DNA of 64,000 bases from positions 1-64,000 of the forward strand of contig VZRR01002170.1 in assembly GCA_013398015.1 (NCBI GenBank), in the 5' to 3' direction. Positions 1-12,185 of this stretch are shown here, piece by piece. A program made the translations under genes and the position numbers. The DNA comes from Oreocharis arfaki (taxonomy: Eukaryota > Chordata > Aves > Passeriformes > Paramythiidae). The notes under the pieces are model-generated. The model ran no database searches and was not told the origin of the DNA. It saw only the letters and a program-made list of their open reading frames with translations. Numbering within the stretch: the first letter of the stretch is position 1; each line of letters starts with the position of its first letter.

Positions 1-779
1 TTTTTTCTGAGCAGGAGAATGAAATTTTACAGGTAGAAGAGCACTCTTTGCTAGGCAGTAAGTCTATATGACAAGCCCTTACAGTGTACTTGTATGTTAC
101 TCCTGCCTATGGGCTGGCTGAACATGTGGCCGCAGCTTCACACACTCCAGCACTCCTCATCTCAGAGTCTGCTGTTTAAGCTACATTTCTTCTTTTATGA
201 AAATATCTGTTGACAGGCTGAACCTTCACAAATTTCTTAACCTGTGTTCATGTGAGCTACCTCATGGCAGTAGACCAGTTCAGCTGTTTACAATCGCACA
301 CTGTCTTCCCTAGTGTCAGCCCTCTACGAGACAGAGAGCCCTGTGACTCTGATGCAGCAAGACTATGGTGTCTGGGATGGAGAATCCACTTTAGCAGGTA
401 TAGAAACAGCCAGGATATCTGTAATGCAGGTATTCAAGAATGTACTTTTATACCTTGGTGTGTCCAAAGGTGGACAGACACTTTGCTTGCATGCGCTTCT
501 GGGGGCTGTGGATGCAAAGCAGGTCTGGACTTGAGGCAGTCTCAAATTTATGTTTGTAAAGCAAAGCAAACAGGGCTGAAAAGGCAGTGATTGTTCCACT
601 GTTGAAGTTCATGTTTCCTCACTATCACGGAGATGGCAAGATGTCTGACACTCCAGACAAGGCAATGAGCCCCCTGATCTTTGATACTAAATCTTCTTTG
701 AAAGAATACAAAAATTTTTAACCTCTCTTTTTGGCCTAAACTTATCTGACACTCAGTGACCCTGTGACTATGTGGATAT
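1..779. other. Non-coding, nothing recognised
   Basis: Unique-looking sequence. Short overlapping open frames occur in several phases around 250-800, but none has codon structure, splice context or a recognisable domain. No repeat family was recognised. Confidence 0.6.
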
Positions 780-975
780 TTGGTCACAAATTGTGGTCTC
801 CAACAAAACACTGAAGTCCTGGAATTTTTTTATCACCTCATGGGTTCCACATTATGGTCAATATTATTTGAAATCAAATTGATTAATTTCCTCCATCTGT
901 GTCCTCCAAATGATCGACTGCAGTGTGAAAGTGTCAGAACTCACAAGAGAAACAAAATTGCAGAGAGGAGCTTCT
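780..975 (+). repeat. Unrecognised interspersed repeat, copy A
   Basis: This segment matches the reverse complement of 2496-2700. The best part is about 115 bp (roughly 850-965 here), with shared blocks such as CCTCCATCTGTGT, CTCCAAATGA and AAAGTGTCAGA separated by small differences. By eye the match is around 80 percent. Similarity fades upstream, where ATTGTGGTC near 790 is also shared. The two copies face opposite ways about 1.5 kb apart. I do not recognise the family; an old transposon, an ancient LTR or a local inverted duplication would all fit. A short open frame crosses it but is not conserved in phase with copy B. Confidence 0.7.
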
Positions 976-2495
976 AGCAGATGTCACTTCAAGAAGAGCC
1001 ACCAATCTCCAAAACAATAGGAAATAAATTATTGCCTGAGCCAGCCAAATACACGACACATTGATTAAAAATATATTATTTAGTACAACGATCAATACTC
1101 AGTGTGAAATAAGTACAATATTAAGACTAACTTAAATTTCCCTTCTGTAGAAAATTGAAATTATAGGACTTTAATATAAACAGGTGAATGGCAGATGAAA
1201 GCAACAGAACATTTCACAGACCTGTTTAAGGTCACCAATTTTTCAAGGATTATTTGTTTTTTAGCATTGTGCTTCCCTTAGCATCACTGTTAACTCTTTC
1301 CTAAGTATTCCACTGTTTTTCCAGGTAGAGCTTTCTGTGCCAATCCAGCCATTCTTTCTTGGCTGGGATCATGTTTTCCAATGTGTAATTTCTGTTTTCT
1401 TTTTCTCTGGAACCTTCATTCTGGTTGACTTTCATTAAGAATTATTTACAGCTAACATGCCACTATAGTTAATGCACTGGCCCATGGCTTTCTCTCTAAT
1501 AATTTCTTAGTCTCTGGGATGCTTAATTGTTGGATTTTGGGTTTTACCTGTGGTTGAATTTTTTTTTTTTTTTTAACACAGTTAGGAAAAATATCAGAGC
1601 GTATTCCACTACAAACACAAACTGCTAGCACAAGTGTTTTGCACTTTGGTAAGCCTTCTGTTTCAAATCATTCCCCAGAAAAAACAAGGCATCATGGAGA
1701 TGATGAATCAGTCTATTCAGAATAAGTTTTTAGGATGAGCAGAGATGAAAAGTATCAGGTATATGTGCTCAGTAGGGGCAATTTTGCTCTAGAGTGTTGA
1801 AGTTTATTTCCATGTCTAACCTTCATTATTAACCTGAAAAGGAAAAACTATAGGCCCTAAAGTCATCAGGATTTTGCATGAGTTATTGCTGATACCTAGA
1901 AATAACAAATAATAATAAATAGTTGGAGGGCAAATTCAACCATGTGTGGGTGATGCAAGTGTACTACATGGCAGTGTAGATGTGAAAAACCTTGCTAGAA
2001 GTGTTCATTGATCGAATTTTTGTTAGTTCATTCAGGGTAAGTTTTTGAATATGCTCGTATTTTGAATAACACTAACAGACGCATGTAGACGCACAGAGAT
2101 ATATCTGTATATATATGTGTATAAAACAGATAGACCAGCAGTTGTCTGGAGCAACAGACTGCCGCTGGCATAAGGATATGCATAACTCCTGCCAGAGCCC
2201 TGGAAGCCAAGGTCTGGCCACTGCTGACGGAGCCAAAGGCAGAGCAGGAGCATGTGGGACGGTGCCTGCTGCTGCAGGACTGTTTGACTACAGCCAAGCC
2301 CCTTCTGACTTCCCTCAGCACGCATCTGGTCCCTGTGCTACACCCCTCTGTAGCAGAAGGCTGAGCCAGGGACCCCAGTAAAGCCTGGTGTGCTCCTTGG
2401 TACAGCTCCGTGTGTCCCCTTAAGGATGTGGCAGTTATTTCAAAGTCTGTTACCTCAGTGCCTGTAGCTCCTGCATTGCCTTGCAGATTCAGATG
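976..2495. other. Non-coding spacer between inverted repeat copies
   Basis: AT-rich sequence with a run of 16 T at 1559-1574 and a GC-richer patch at about 2150-2480. The patch produces overlapping open frames on both strands. No gene, RNA or known repeat was recognised. Confidence 0.6.
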
Positions 2496-2700
2496 GACAG
2501 TCACGGCCCTAAAATACCTCCGCACTTTTATTTCTCTGGTGAGCTCTGACACTTTGAAATTATAGTTAGTCATTTGGAGCACACAGATGGAGGGAAATTT
2601 AACCAAATTTATTTTCAGGCATACAGACCATAAAGGCACTCTCCATCAGGAAGGAAGTTTCAGAGTTTCAAGCTCTCATTTTGTAATAAGTGGGACCACA
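2496..2700 (-). repeat. Unrecognised interspersed repeat, copy B
   Basis: Inverted partner of 780-975. Read on the minus strand it gives the same order of blocks (TTATGGTC, CCTCCATCTGTGT, CTCCAAATGA, AAAGTGTCAGA, AGAGAAA). A 203-codon minus-strand open frame (2028-2639) begins inside it and continues into unrelated sequence. That frame resembles no protein known to me, and copy A does not keep it, so I treat it as chance. The element type is unknown. Confidence 0.7.
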
Positions 2701-5700
2701 ATCTAGCGACAAGCCATTGCAAGAAACATCCCAGGTCTCTTTTTCCTTCTTGCCTCTCTTCTTCCTAAGGCAAGATTTGCCCAGCTGCAGTCCAAACCAG
2801 AACCTTCATTTGAGGGAGATGGAAAACTCAATTTGCCTACATTTCTGAGAAGTCTTGCATCATCACTGAATTCCAATAATCCCAACACACATTTTCGTAT
2901 AAAAGGCAAATAATGGTCAGTGACAAAACTGATTTTATTTTATGAATAGACCATCTTCAAAATCAAAGCATGGAGCAGAAGAAAAATCTGTGTTTTATTC
3001 CTATTAAAAGTCCCTCTATTTAATATATAAGCTCTGTTTGATGAAGCATGTCCTACACAAATGGTTTGGGAATTATATTTTGGGGGATTTTACTTCTTGG
3101 AAATAACTTTTCTGAATAAGCATAAGAAATTCAGATCAGGTAAGGTCTCAGCTTCACAGGAAGACCTGCTTTTCCATGTCCGATAGATTTCCATGACTTC
3201 AGCTATAATGTCGCGTGTGGCAGCTTCCCTTGGCATCCTTATTCTCCAGAGTAAAACCTTGTCCTTGCAGCACAAACCACCTGCTGCACTGTGGAGGAAG
3301 GCTTGGGAGAGCCCAGCCACCATAGTGCTCTACAGGACACTTGCTCCTTTCCTGCAGATGCAAAGCCAGACATGGAAAGAGGAAGCAGACAGATGGAAGA
3401 GCTGAGTTCAGAAACTTGACAGAAAGCACTGCAGGTGATACCATGGGTTTTAGAAGAGTGTTTTCCTATCCTGTGGTACTTTTCCATGCACCAGCATTTG
3501 CACTGACTGCAGTATTGCTGTATTCACTACAAGCAACATGAAGAATCAGAATAGGGAACAAAACTTAAAGGATGTTGCTGGGTGCGGGGGTGGGGGTGTG
3601 GATAGGTCAATAGAAGTTATGCTCAAGGTCAGGAATGGCAGGGTGAGGGTTATATCTGGAATGGCTGGAACAAGGGGCCATGAGGTATATACAGGGGAGG
3701 TACAGTGTGACAGCCTGGGTGTCAGCCCCACAGTTTAGACTACCTGTGCAGCCCAAAAAAAAGTAGGGTTAGCCTTCCTGGGGGGAGACAATGCTAAGAG
3801 GAAAACTGAGGAAAATTAAGATTTTCCGCCTAGTTGGAAGCAAGTGGATACTTCAGAGAAAGGTTGGGGAGCTCACAGGAACAATCAAATCTTTACATGC
3901 TTACAGATTTTATACCCAGAAAAAAAGGGTTTTGAGGTTTGGTTTGAAGAGGTGCTCTTTGCTTTTCTCTCAAAGAGTAGCTCCCTAGTTTTCCTCCCTT
4001 TGCTCCCTGTACTCCCTATAGCCCTCTGGTTTGCTGTCCCTTTAGGCACTGGCTAAGCCTCAAAGGCAGGCAATCTCGTACAAAAAAAATGTAAATGAAA
4101 AGAACAACAGACAAAGGCCAAAGGCTTTTAAATGAGTTATCCTTCATGATGTTTTTCTGTCATGTGTAATAAAATCAGCTGCATTCCTTGTCATCTGGAC
4201 GCATTCCAGGGAGATGCAAATTGTCACAACAAATAGAATAACTGGGCAAGAAAATGGTCTTTTCAGATCTCTTCCTCTTGGGATGTTTCATTCAGTTATT
4301 TCTTGATGTGTTCACTTTCAGGTAGGTGTATAAAAATTCACCTTGTTCATCCCAGTATTATATAAAGAATTGAAACATGATATGGGAGACCCACCGGGAA
4401 ACTGTGCTTCTAAACCAGTATCAGCTACTTCATGTTAAGTGGTGGATTTTAACTCTTAAGAAGCTGAGCGATGACATCTGTTGAGCTGGGACACAGAGCA
4501 GGCTTGGCCCTCCCAGGCAAGACAATACATTTAGGTCCAATTTCCAACTCTGCTCCACCCTCGTGTGTGATTCTGAGCAAGGCACTGCTTTTCATGAGCA
4601 CTGCTTTCTTATAATCCCTGCTTTTGGGAGGAAGCATAAGTTGAGAGTTATTCTACTTGCAGCCACATATAAGACTTCCTCAGACCTATTGGGGCCCTCT
4701 TGACATTGTCATAGCACAAAACACTGCATCACATGGAACAGATAACAGTAATTAATCTAATGACTGAGTAAGTTGGCATTGCACCTGTTGGACAAAGCCG
4801 TAGGTTTATGAAACTGAATTGAAAATGTGTTTTCTTATCCAGAGGAGAAGCTGGATTCTTTAAGTTCTTTCTGTGCTTCAGACGAAAACTTTTGTCCTGG
4901 GCATGCTTACTGTCCATTCCCTTATGACCACTTATTGCTATTTGCTGTGGCATTTCTGGGGTTCTCTGTAGCTTGTACCAGCCCAAGTCTTGGAAAACAA
5001 CTATTCTGAGTGTCCATAGCCACAGAACTGCAGAACAAAGAGGGTACCTGCCATTACAAAGCTCACAGCTTGAGAGTGCAGACGGATACAGACGCACTTA
5101 GGGGAGCCCAAAGTCAGTATGGGTCATCAAGGCAGGCAATGACCACCGTTCACCCCAGCTCTGGGAAAGAGAAGAGAAGCTGCCTGAGAGCATCCGCCTC
5201 AAAACAGGTTGCTGGTTTCAAAGGATGGGTGCCAAGACCAGACTTTCTAATTCCCCTCGCCTGCCTAGAAACCCACCCCTTCAAGAAACCATGAGGAAGA
5301 TTTTTTTGAGGAGCTTTCTTCTGCACTCTCTGTTTTATTTCAAATGTTCTCATATCCCACTCAACCTCAAATAAAACATGAGTGGTCTTGCAAAGGTTAG
5401 CAAGATCACCGTTTCATAGCACAGCCCCTTTACACTACTTCTGCCATTCCTGACTTAATCTCTTGTAAAGTCAAGAAACCCAGAAACCCTCAAGGCAGAG
5501 TGGACAAATGCCTGAAGATCCAAATGCTTGTGAGTCACTTGAGTGACTTGACTCTCAGGAGGTAGCCCTGACATTTTCCACAAACCAGGTATGAAAATGG
5601 GGAGAGGTATGTGCCTGCTATGAAAGTAGAGGCCAAGGACTTTATTATTTAGCATGAAACATATTAAGCTGATAGCAGTAACAGTGTTTCCTCTGTATGA

Positions 5701-8518
5701 TTTCCTCTTCCAGCTTGCACCACACAGAACACAGAAGCTAACATAGTCATTCCTGCCCCGGTTTAACCCTTTATATAACGCTCATGGGAAGAGCAGCAGT
5801 TAGGTGACAGACTGTCTAGACCCTCTGCCAAGCTACAAGGATAACTCAAGTCAGATCCACCGAAGAATCACCTTAGACATGAGCAAGGAGCTATAGACCA
5901 CACAATTTTTCATAAGCTTTACAAGGAAGACATTGCACTGGAATTTATAAGCTGCAAAAACAAACAGCTATTTTTTGGAAATTAACGGCATTGAGATATG
6001 CAACTTGTTCGAATAAGACTGATAGTTTTAAGAATAATAGCACCAGAAAAATTAGAGGATCACAGATCATGAAATGTTTAGAAATATTTTGGTTTATATG
6101 ATAAACCAAATAAGCCTTTGATGTCATATATTATGACAAAGACAGCAATCAAACATGAGAGAGAAAAACGAATATGCATAAATGTGGAACACAGAAAATA
6201 AATACAAATGCAGAAAAAAAATCAGAATTTGTTTGATAACATATCTGAATGGTTAATTATCCTGACAGCCAAAATTTTTCCATTATTTCAACTTTAATCA
6301 TGCCAATGTAAACTTTCAGCTATAAGCTGCTGAATTTTGTTATTAGACAAAATAGAGTTTGGGATTTTTTCTGGTAGTTTTGAATAACAGTATTGCATGA
6401 AAGCCTCTGTCAGAGAATTACCTGAGATGTAGACTTCCCTGACAGAGTGACAGAGGAGATGTTATTAAAAGCAAGGATCTTCATTTTAAGCTTGACATAA
6501 ATGATTTTGTAAACTGTCAGGAACGACAACTAATAACTCTAAAAGGTCCTTCAGAAGAGCAGCAGTGATGAAACCAAACCCTGAGGGAACCTTGTTAAGA
6601 AGAATAAGCTCCTATGGATCTAGATAGGGGGTTAATTATGCTTCAGACCTGAACAGTGATCCTGCTGCATGTCCTCCTCAGTAGGAGCCAATGCCCTGGA
6701 TGCAGCCAGGGACACCAGTCTCTCACTGGCTAGGTGCCAACCTTAAGTTCCTAAAGCTCCTGTGACTTGGGCACTGTCCCTGTGCTTTGTCTGTGTGGCT
6801 CTTCAGGGATAGGCTAAGCTCTAGGAGAGGCAAGGCACATCCAGAAAAGCATCAGTTCAGAGCTGGAGACAGGCCAGTAGGAAGCCAGTCGGGAGAGCTT
6901 TGGTGGTTCTTCAGCTCTGAATGTATTTAAAATATGGAGACTTTGCAGTGTAGAGGTCTATCTCAGATACAAGAAACAGGTCATTGCTGCATTGACTGTT
7001 CGCCCTGACTTGTGGTCTTGTTTCTGTTTTGATTTCCTAGATATATCCCTACATTCCTTTCTTCAGCAAGGCTTAAAAGAATGGCATTTCCCAGGGGAAG
7101 TGAAAAGAGAAGAAAAAAAAAAGTTGGTATTCCATATCTGTCCTTATTTGACATCTACTCATTCCAAGATGAATAAGTTAATACCTCACAAAGCCAATGG
7201 CACCTGATGGGAGAGGATGGGAGATGCCTCATTGCTCACAGGCTCAGGCTGGGCTCTGCTGCCAGAACTCCGTGACAAGTGCAGGGCTCTCACTGCACCC
7301 CAGAGAGCAAAGGGAATCCCATTTTATATCAACTTGGGTGTGTTAGCGATCTTTGTCCTTCCCTGAGGATCCCTCTCTTCCAAGGTTGTTGCTCCCTGCC
7401 TAGTGACCTGCAGCAGAATTACAGGAGCTTTTGGTTTTTTCCTGGAGGAGGGGACATGAACCTTACCTGCCTAAATCCTCCCTTTCATTTTGGCACTTAT
7501 TTCGCACTTTTAAATATAGTAGGTGAATAAATTACACCCTGAATAAATTAATCTATGTAAAAACTATATCAAGCAATAAACAGAGCTGAAGTGGTAGCCT
7601 AAAGAGACGTCCTGTACACTCCTGTGTATCCTCTTCTTCGACCATCTATTAAAATGGAATATATCTCTTCCTTCCACCAAGTGTAACACTGAGTAGTTAT
7701 AGTTCCAACAGAATGGGGACCAACATTTTTCTATAGTGGATCATAAAGAAGATATGAATTGAATTTCCAACTAGAATGTAACTCATCCTTCATTTTTGTC
7801 AAAAGATCTGAGCAGCAGAAAATGTATTTGCCTAATTTCTTTTAAATCCATGATTAACAAGAAGTTTGAGGCACAATGACAAATAAGGTTTTCAAATGCC
7901 TAACTACTACACTCACTGAAAATGCCATTTATGTGCAGGACCAGTGGTGCAGCTGTCTGACTCTGAGAGCCACTTACATGCAAATGGTACTTGTGTTTCA
8001 AAGCCTGAACGTCCCTTTGGCATTTGCTGCTCCATAAAATAGTTCAGCATACCTCAGATAGCTGCTTTCAAGGTATAATAAGTGTTATTTCTCAGACCAT
8101 TAATGTACTGTGGCCGTGGAAGAATACTATTTTAAATCTTCTAAAGGCTTACATAAGGCTTACTTCTGTTTTAGTTAAGTTTAAACTCAGCTTACTAGTT
8201 CAGTTTTTTTTAATAGACAGTTTCTTCCTATTCATCTACATGGAGAAATTTTTATTATTTCCTTTCCACCCCCACACCCTGATTCTCAAGTCAAATAGCC
8301 AAGCAATATTAAAGACATTCTGAAGAAGTCAGTGATAAATCGGCATATCAGAAATACATGATATGAGAAATACATGCTATTTCTCTTATTTTTGGTGCTT
8401 AAGATTGGATACTGCAGAAGGTAAAGCTGTATGGCTCAGAACATAATGTCATGAAGCCTTAACGCTCTTTCATTAGGATTAATTAATTTGTGTCAGAATG
8501 TCAGAATGTTTTTAGTAC
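2701..8518. other. Long non-coding tract
   Basis: No gene recognised. Open frames are short and occur in several phases at once. Local features are a G-rich run at about 3579-3602 and a SINE-like remnant at about 4550-4605 (listed separately). GC-richer patches at about 5100-5290 and 6660-6900 have no identifiable content. The rest is AT-rich and unique-looking. Confidence 0.6.
4550..4606 (+). repeat. Possible MIR/CORE-SINE-like remnant
   Basis: The stretch around 4559-4600 reads like the conserved core of ancient amniote SINEs: GTGTGA, then GAGCAAGGCACT, comparable with the family core GTGTGACCTTGGGCAAGTCACT. The match is short and eroded and could be chance. A profile search would decide. 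Confidence 0.25.
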
Positions 8519-9030
8519 TGTTGTGGTGTAGGAATGGTACTCCCCAATTCAGTGCCTCCACTGAGACTCTCCCAAAGCAGAGGTCGCTTGTGCGTTCCCC
8601 GCTCCTTCCCACCCTTCCCACTCCGGCAGGATGGTGTCGAGAACTGCAGGCACAAAAGGTGGAAGTCATGGGCTGAGATAAAAACAATTTACTGGAAGCA
8701 GCAGTGTGACAAGAAAATGAACAGTAACAGCAAAAATAGTAATAAGAAAAGGTACAAGGCAAAGAAACAATTTATGGAAAGCCAAATACTGACTGGGTCT
8801 TCCCCACCATGCTTTCTTCCCCTTACTCCCACTCCTGGAACTGACGTGAGGTGGTATGGAATAACACCTGGCTCTCAGCCGTGCCTGCTTGGAACACAGG
8901 ACAGCAGCCTGCAACTCCTGGGATCAAGGGATCCAGCAGGCTCAGCCTCTCTGGAAGCTGAGAACTACAGGTGTGTGCCACCACGCCCGGCTGCTGAGAA
9001 AAATTAACCCTGTCCTGGAAAAAAACTCTA
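8519..9030 (-). mobile_element. Solo LTR of an endogenous retrovirus, with U3 replaced in part by 7SL sequence
   Basis: Minus-strand LTR, listed on the plus strand from its 3' end to its 5' end. It starts TGTTGTGG at 8519, as does the LTR at 40499 (TGTTGTGA). It then has the GC-rich U5-like part (8570-8625), an A-rich block GCTGAGATAAAAACAATTTA (8673-8692), and the U3 piece GACGTGAGGTGGTATGGAAT (about 8843-8862). That last piece matches the same place in the 40.5-kb LTR (GATGCCATTTGGTCTGGACT). From about 8895 to 8991 the sequence is 7SL RNA instead of U3. LTR sequence resumes with GCTGAGAAAAATTAACCCTGTCC (here 8993 onward), the counterpart of GGGAAGAAAATTAACTCTGA at 41050. The 9030 end is approximate because the A-rich flank blurs it. 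No target-site duplication was found. Retroviral genes are absent. Confidence 0.72.
8895..8991 (-). pseudogene. 7SL (SRP) RNA 5'-end fragment
   Basis: On the minus strand, position 8991 is nucleotide 1 of 7SL: GCCGGGCG, then GGTGGC, CCTGTAGT, GAGGCTGAG, GGATC, CTTGA, CCAGGAGTT and GGCTG follow in the right order and spacing. About the first 92 nucleotides of 7SL are covered, at roughly 80 percent identity by eye. CCTGTAGT is the 7SL form, whereas Alu has CCTGTAAT, so human Alu contamination is unlikely. 7SL RNA is the scaffold of the signal recognition particle, and this part folds into the Alu domain. The SRP54-binding S domain and the 3' end are missing, so the copy cannot be functional. 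It sits inside an LTR, flanked by LTR sequence on both sides. Confidence 0.8.
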
Positions 9031-11047
9031 ATGCTTACACAAAAAAGAGAAAAGAAAAAGGGAAAAAAAAAAAAAAAAAAGAAGGAGACTTTCCAGCCAC
9101 TATGGTTTCCTCTCTGATGTTATATGGGGAGAAAAGGGTCTTTTCTCAGATTAAACTTATATGCCTTGTAAGTAAAATGACCAACGTGAAAACTAAATTC
9201 ACACTTTGAATATTCTTGTTATAATTTTTTATGCCTGTGTCATTTCCCAGACTTAGTAAATGAGAGCAGAAAATATCTAAAATTTTCAGACCTAGAACTA
9301 CAAAAAAGAAAAAAACCTCACATGCTTAGAAAATGTGGGTTGTGAACCTATTCCTACCAGTAACAGCAGCAAAGATATAAAATCTGACTACAGTTAGGGT
9401 CAAGGTTGAGGATTCACGGTGCAACAGTAAAGACAGCTGAAATGAAATCATTAGGATGTCAAAGTTTTGGAAAGTAAAATGCAGTTTAAGTTTCACCATC
9501 CTTAAACTATGTCAAACTGAAAATAACTTCTGTGCTCTTTCAAGGCCAGATGTATTTTAAATGCTGTTTCAGATTGCTCAGGGTAGAGGATTTTTTGACC
9601 GGTGTTAATTTGATACCTGCACAAGCAACAAGAAATATTTACAATTCAGGAAGACAGTATATAATTTACAGTAGCCCTTGTAGATTACATCATATCATAT
9701 ATCGTATCATATCATAGTTACATTTATTCCATAAATTCTCCTGATCTTCTAAGCATCCTAAACCAAGGTTTCAAAGCTTGATGTGAGCATACCAAGGCAT
9801 TAGGACTCATCTGATACATACTTTGACACTAATTTGCCCACTTGCTCTTAGTTTTGAGCTGAGGCTCCAAGCAATTAATTAGTTATGAGGCAACACCAGC
9901 ACCTGCATAGGGTTGCAAAAATCTTCCAGAGCAAAATAGACATCTGAAACTACAGCCTTGAAAATGCTAGTATTTTATTAGGTGTCTAACTATGCATGCA
10001 GATTTATACATAAATATTTAAAGAGATGGGCCTTGGAAGCTGGAGTCCAGCCAGGTGCCATGTGGAAAAAAAAAAACAAAAATGAGGAAAAAAAAGAGTA
10101 TATGGCTTAAAAATAGAAGTTAAAAACTACAGGCTACTGATGGCAGGGATATAGGTAAGAAGACTGGTACAATGAAGAGGGAGAAGAGCAGGTCTGCTAT
10201 GTAACATTCATTTGTGTGCAAGCTTGAAGTTATGCTTTTAAAATTAATTCAGTAAACATGGGCAGTATAATTTCAATCAACAGTGTTTCTAAGTCAATAC
10301 ATGATTTATGTAATTGTATGAAAGTGAAAGAAATAGAAAGCAGAAAGCTTAAGAATAGAAAAAAGGAACGGAGATACAGTGAGATTGAAGTGCAACAGAA
10401 AATGACAGTGGCAACTTCACTTTGTTTTCTACTTTAGTGAAAATACAAAAAATGCGTTAAATCAGAAAAAAGCTTTAATAGAGAGAGGTGACATCTAGTA
10501 AGACTGTATGTCTTAATTAATACTCTGATGTATGACAATGGGAACACTCTATGATCAAAGAAATGGTAGTTCCTTTAGTTTAATATTCATGTTAGATAAA
10601 ATTATGAAGACTATATAAAAGTAAAAGCATGTTTTTTCATGATGACAAAGATCTCTTATCAGTATGTCATGTAAATTAGGAAAAGGCAGAGGAAAATTAT
10701 AGTTGTAGATGATAAACTAAAGATTTATACAAAGTGACAGATACCACTTCTTCTGGCTAAATTAGAAACGCTATTCAAACACCCTAAGAATGTGAGAATG
10801 ATCATTTTTGTCCCTTCATACTCTTTTCATCATGTTAAGTAAGATTGTAGAAAATCTTTGAATTTATAACTTCTCATATGTTAATCAACATAGACTACAG
10901 AGATTTCAATCGAGTTGTAGTTCTACATTTTTCTTCTAAAGTGATGCATTTCTGTCAAATTTCTATCATAACTTATCATAAAGATATTCTGTCACCTGTC
11001 TATTTTTAGAAAAGATGAAGCTGTCTTTTTCATCTTTTGGCATTTAT
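9031..11047. other. Non-coding AT-rich tract
   Basis: An A-rich low-complexity run at 9040-9085 includes 18 consecutive A at 9063-9080. A CATAT-type imperfect pentamer repeat lies at about 9688-9716. The remainder is AT-rich unique sequence with no gene or known repeat seen. Confidence 0.65.
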
Positions 11048-11525
11048 ACAGAATCGCGGAATGGTTGAGGCTGGAAGGAGCTTCTGGAGGTCGTTTTATC
11101 CAAATCCCTGTCTCATCTCAAGCAGGGCTGTCTAGAACCATGTGCCCGTGACCATGCCCAGACAGCTTCTTAATACCTGGCTCCAAGGATGGAGACTCCA
11201 CAACCTCTCTGGTCAACCTGTGCCAGGACATCACCGTTCTCACACTGAAGAAGTCTTTCCTGATGTTCAAAGGGAATCTCCTGTGTTTCCGTGTGTGCCC
11301 ATTGCCTCTCGTCTTATCGAAGGCAAAACTTGAAATAGCCTGGTTCCATCTTCTTTACACCCTCTCCTCACATGTGGTCAGATCCCCCTGAGCCTTCTCT
11401 TCTTCTGATTGGAGCTTTTATTTCATTGGAGAGATGCTGCAGTCCCTTTAACATTTTGATGGCCTTTTCTTGGACTCTCTTCAGTAACTCCTTCTCTCTT
11501 TTGTTCTGGGGAACCCAGAGCTGAG
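11048..11525 (-). mobile_element. CR1 LINE, 3' fragment
   Basis: Avian CR1 retrotransposon in minus orientation, so its 3' end is at 11048 (ACAGAATCGCGGAATGGTTG). Recognisable CR1 blocks follow: GGCTGGAAGGAGCTTCTGGA, CTCAAGCAGGGC, AAGGATGGAGACTCCACAAC, CTGATGTTCAAAGGGAA, TGCCCATTGCCTCTCGTC, CTGAGCCTTCTCTTCT, GGAGAGATGCTGCAGTCCCT and GGGGAACCCAGAGCTG. It is truncated at the 5' side near 11525, as most CR1 copies are. A stretch appears to be missing between about 11405 and 11430, where the segment before GGAGAGATGC is shorter than in the family. Only the distal coding part and 3' UTR remain, and no intact reverse transcriptase is present. Confidence 0.95.
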
Positions 11526-11589
11526 GATTTCCATGTGCATGTGTCACTGAATATGTGTGTTGCCCCAGCCTTGGCCCACCCAGCTGCTC

Positions 11590-12185
11590 AGTTACTCTGC
11601 CTCCTCAGGGGCACAGGAGGAGAAAATAGGATGAGAATCTTGAGAGTTGAAATATAGTCAGGGACACTGCTTATCAGCCACCACCATGAGGAAAACAGGC
11701 TCAACATGGAGAAAACATTTAGATTAATTAACAATTGAAATAGATTTGGGCATTGAGAAACAAAAAGACAAACAATTAAACAACAGATTTCCTCTCCTCC
11801 TCTGCCTATTTAGCATTTTTTGTCTTCTCTTTAACATGTTTTCCCAGAGGCACCCCTGGCTTGGCTGATGGGCTCAGCTTTGCCCTGAGGTTGGTGTGCT
11901 GGTTCTCATGGCTGTGTCCTGCATCAGGCAGCCCAGACCTCTTCCCTCAGAGGCCACCCTGCAGCCCCTTGCTTTCAACATTTCAGCCCAGATGTGCAGT
12001 GCCCCTGCCATGGTCTAATGCATGTCTTATATCTGTGTCCATGTTATCATCTCAGCGTTGGTGCCCTCATGCCTGGCGTGTGACAGGGTTATCTACCACT
12101 GAGTTCCAGAGGTTGGGGCACCCAGCCAGCGATAGAAAGGTTTCTCTGGGCACTTTCTGGCTGCCATTCCTAGCAACTGAAGGGT
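11590..12185 (-). mobile_element. Possible degenerate ERV LTR or ERV-derived block
   Basis: Starting near 11675, CCACCACCATGAGGAAAACAG, then AACAATTGAAATAGATTTGG and GAGAAACAAAAAGACAAAC, resemble the reverse-complement layout of avian LTRs: an end CCACCA, a poly(A) region and an ATTAAA/AATAAA zone. GC-rich sequence follows (11840-12185), such as CAGAGGCCACCCTGCAGCCCC. I could not fix either terminus, and no target-site duplication is visible. It lies directly beyond the CR1 truncation point, so the CR1 may have inserted next to or into it. The alternative is unique GC-rich sequence. Confidence 0.4.

Noticed and set aside
2028..2639. Longest open frame, 203 codons on the minus strand
   Set aside because: No recognisable domain. 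It overlaps another minus-strand frame and a plus frame in a GC-rich patch, starts within a repeat copy, and the sister copy does not keep the frame.
3573..3605. G-quadruplex candidate in a G-rich run
   Set aside because: Only three clear runs of three or more G are present, so the usual four-run pattern is not met.
8895..8991. Human Alu contamination
   Set aside because: The fragment has CCTGTAGT and other 7SL-specific bases rather than Alu-type CCTGTAAT. It is embedded in an avian LTR, and there is no second Alu arm.
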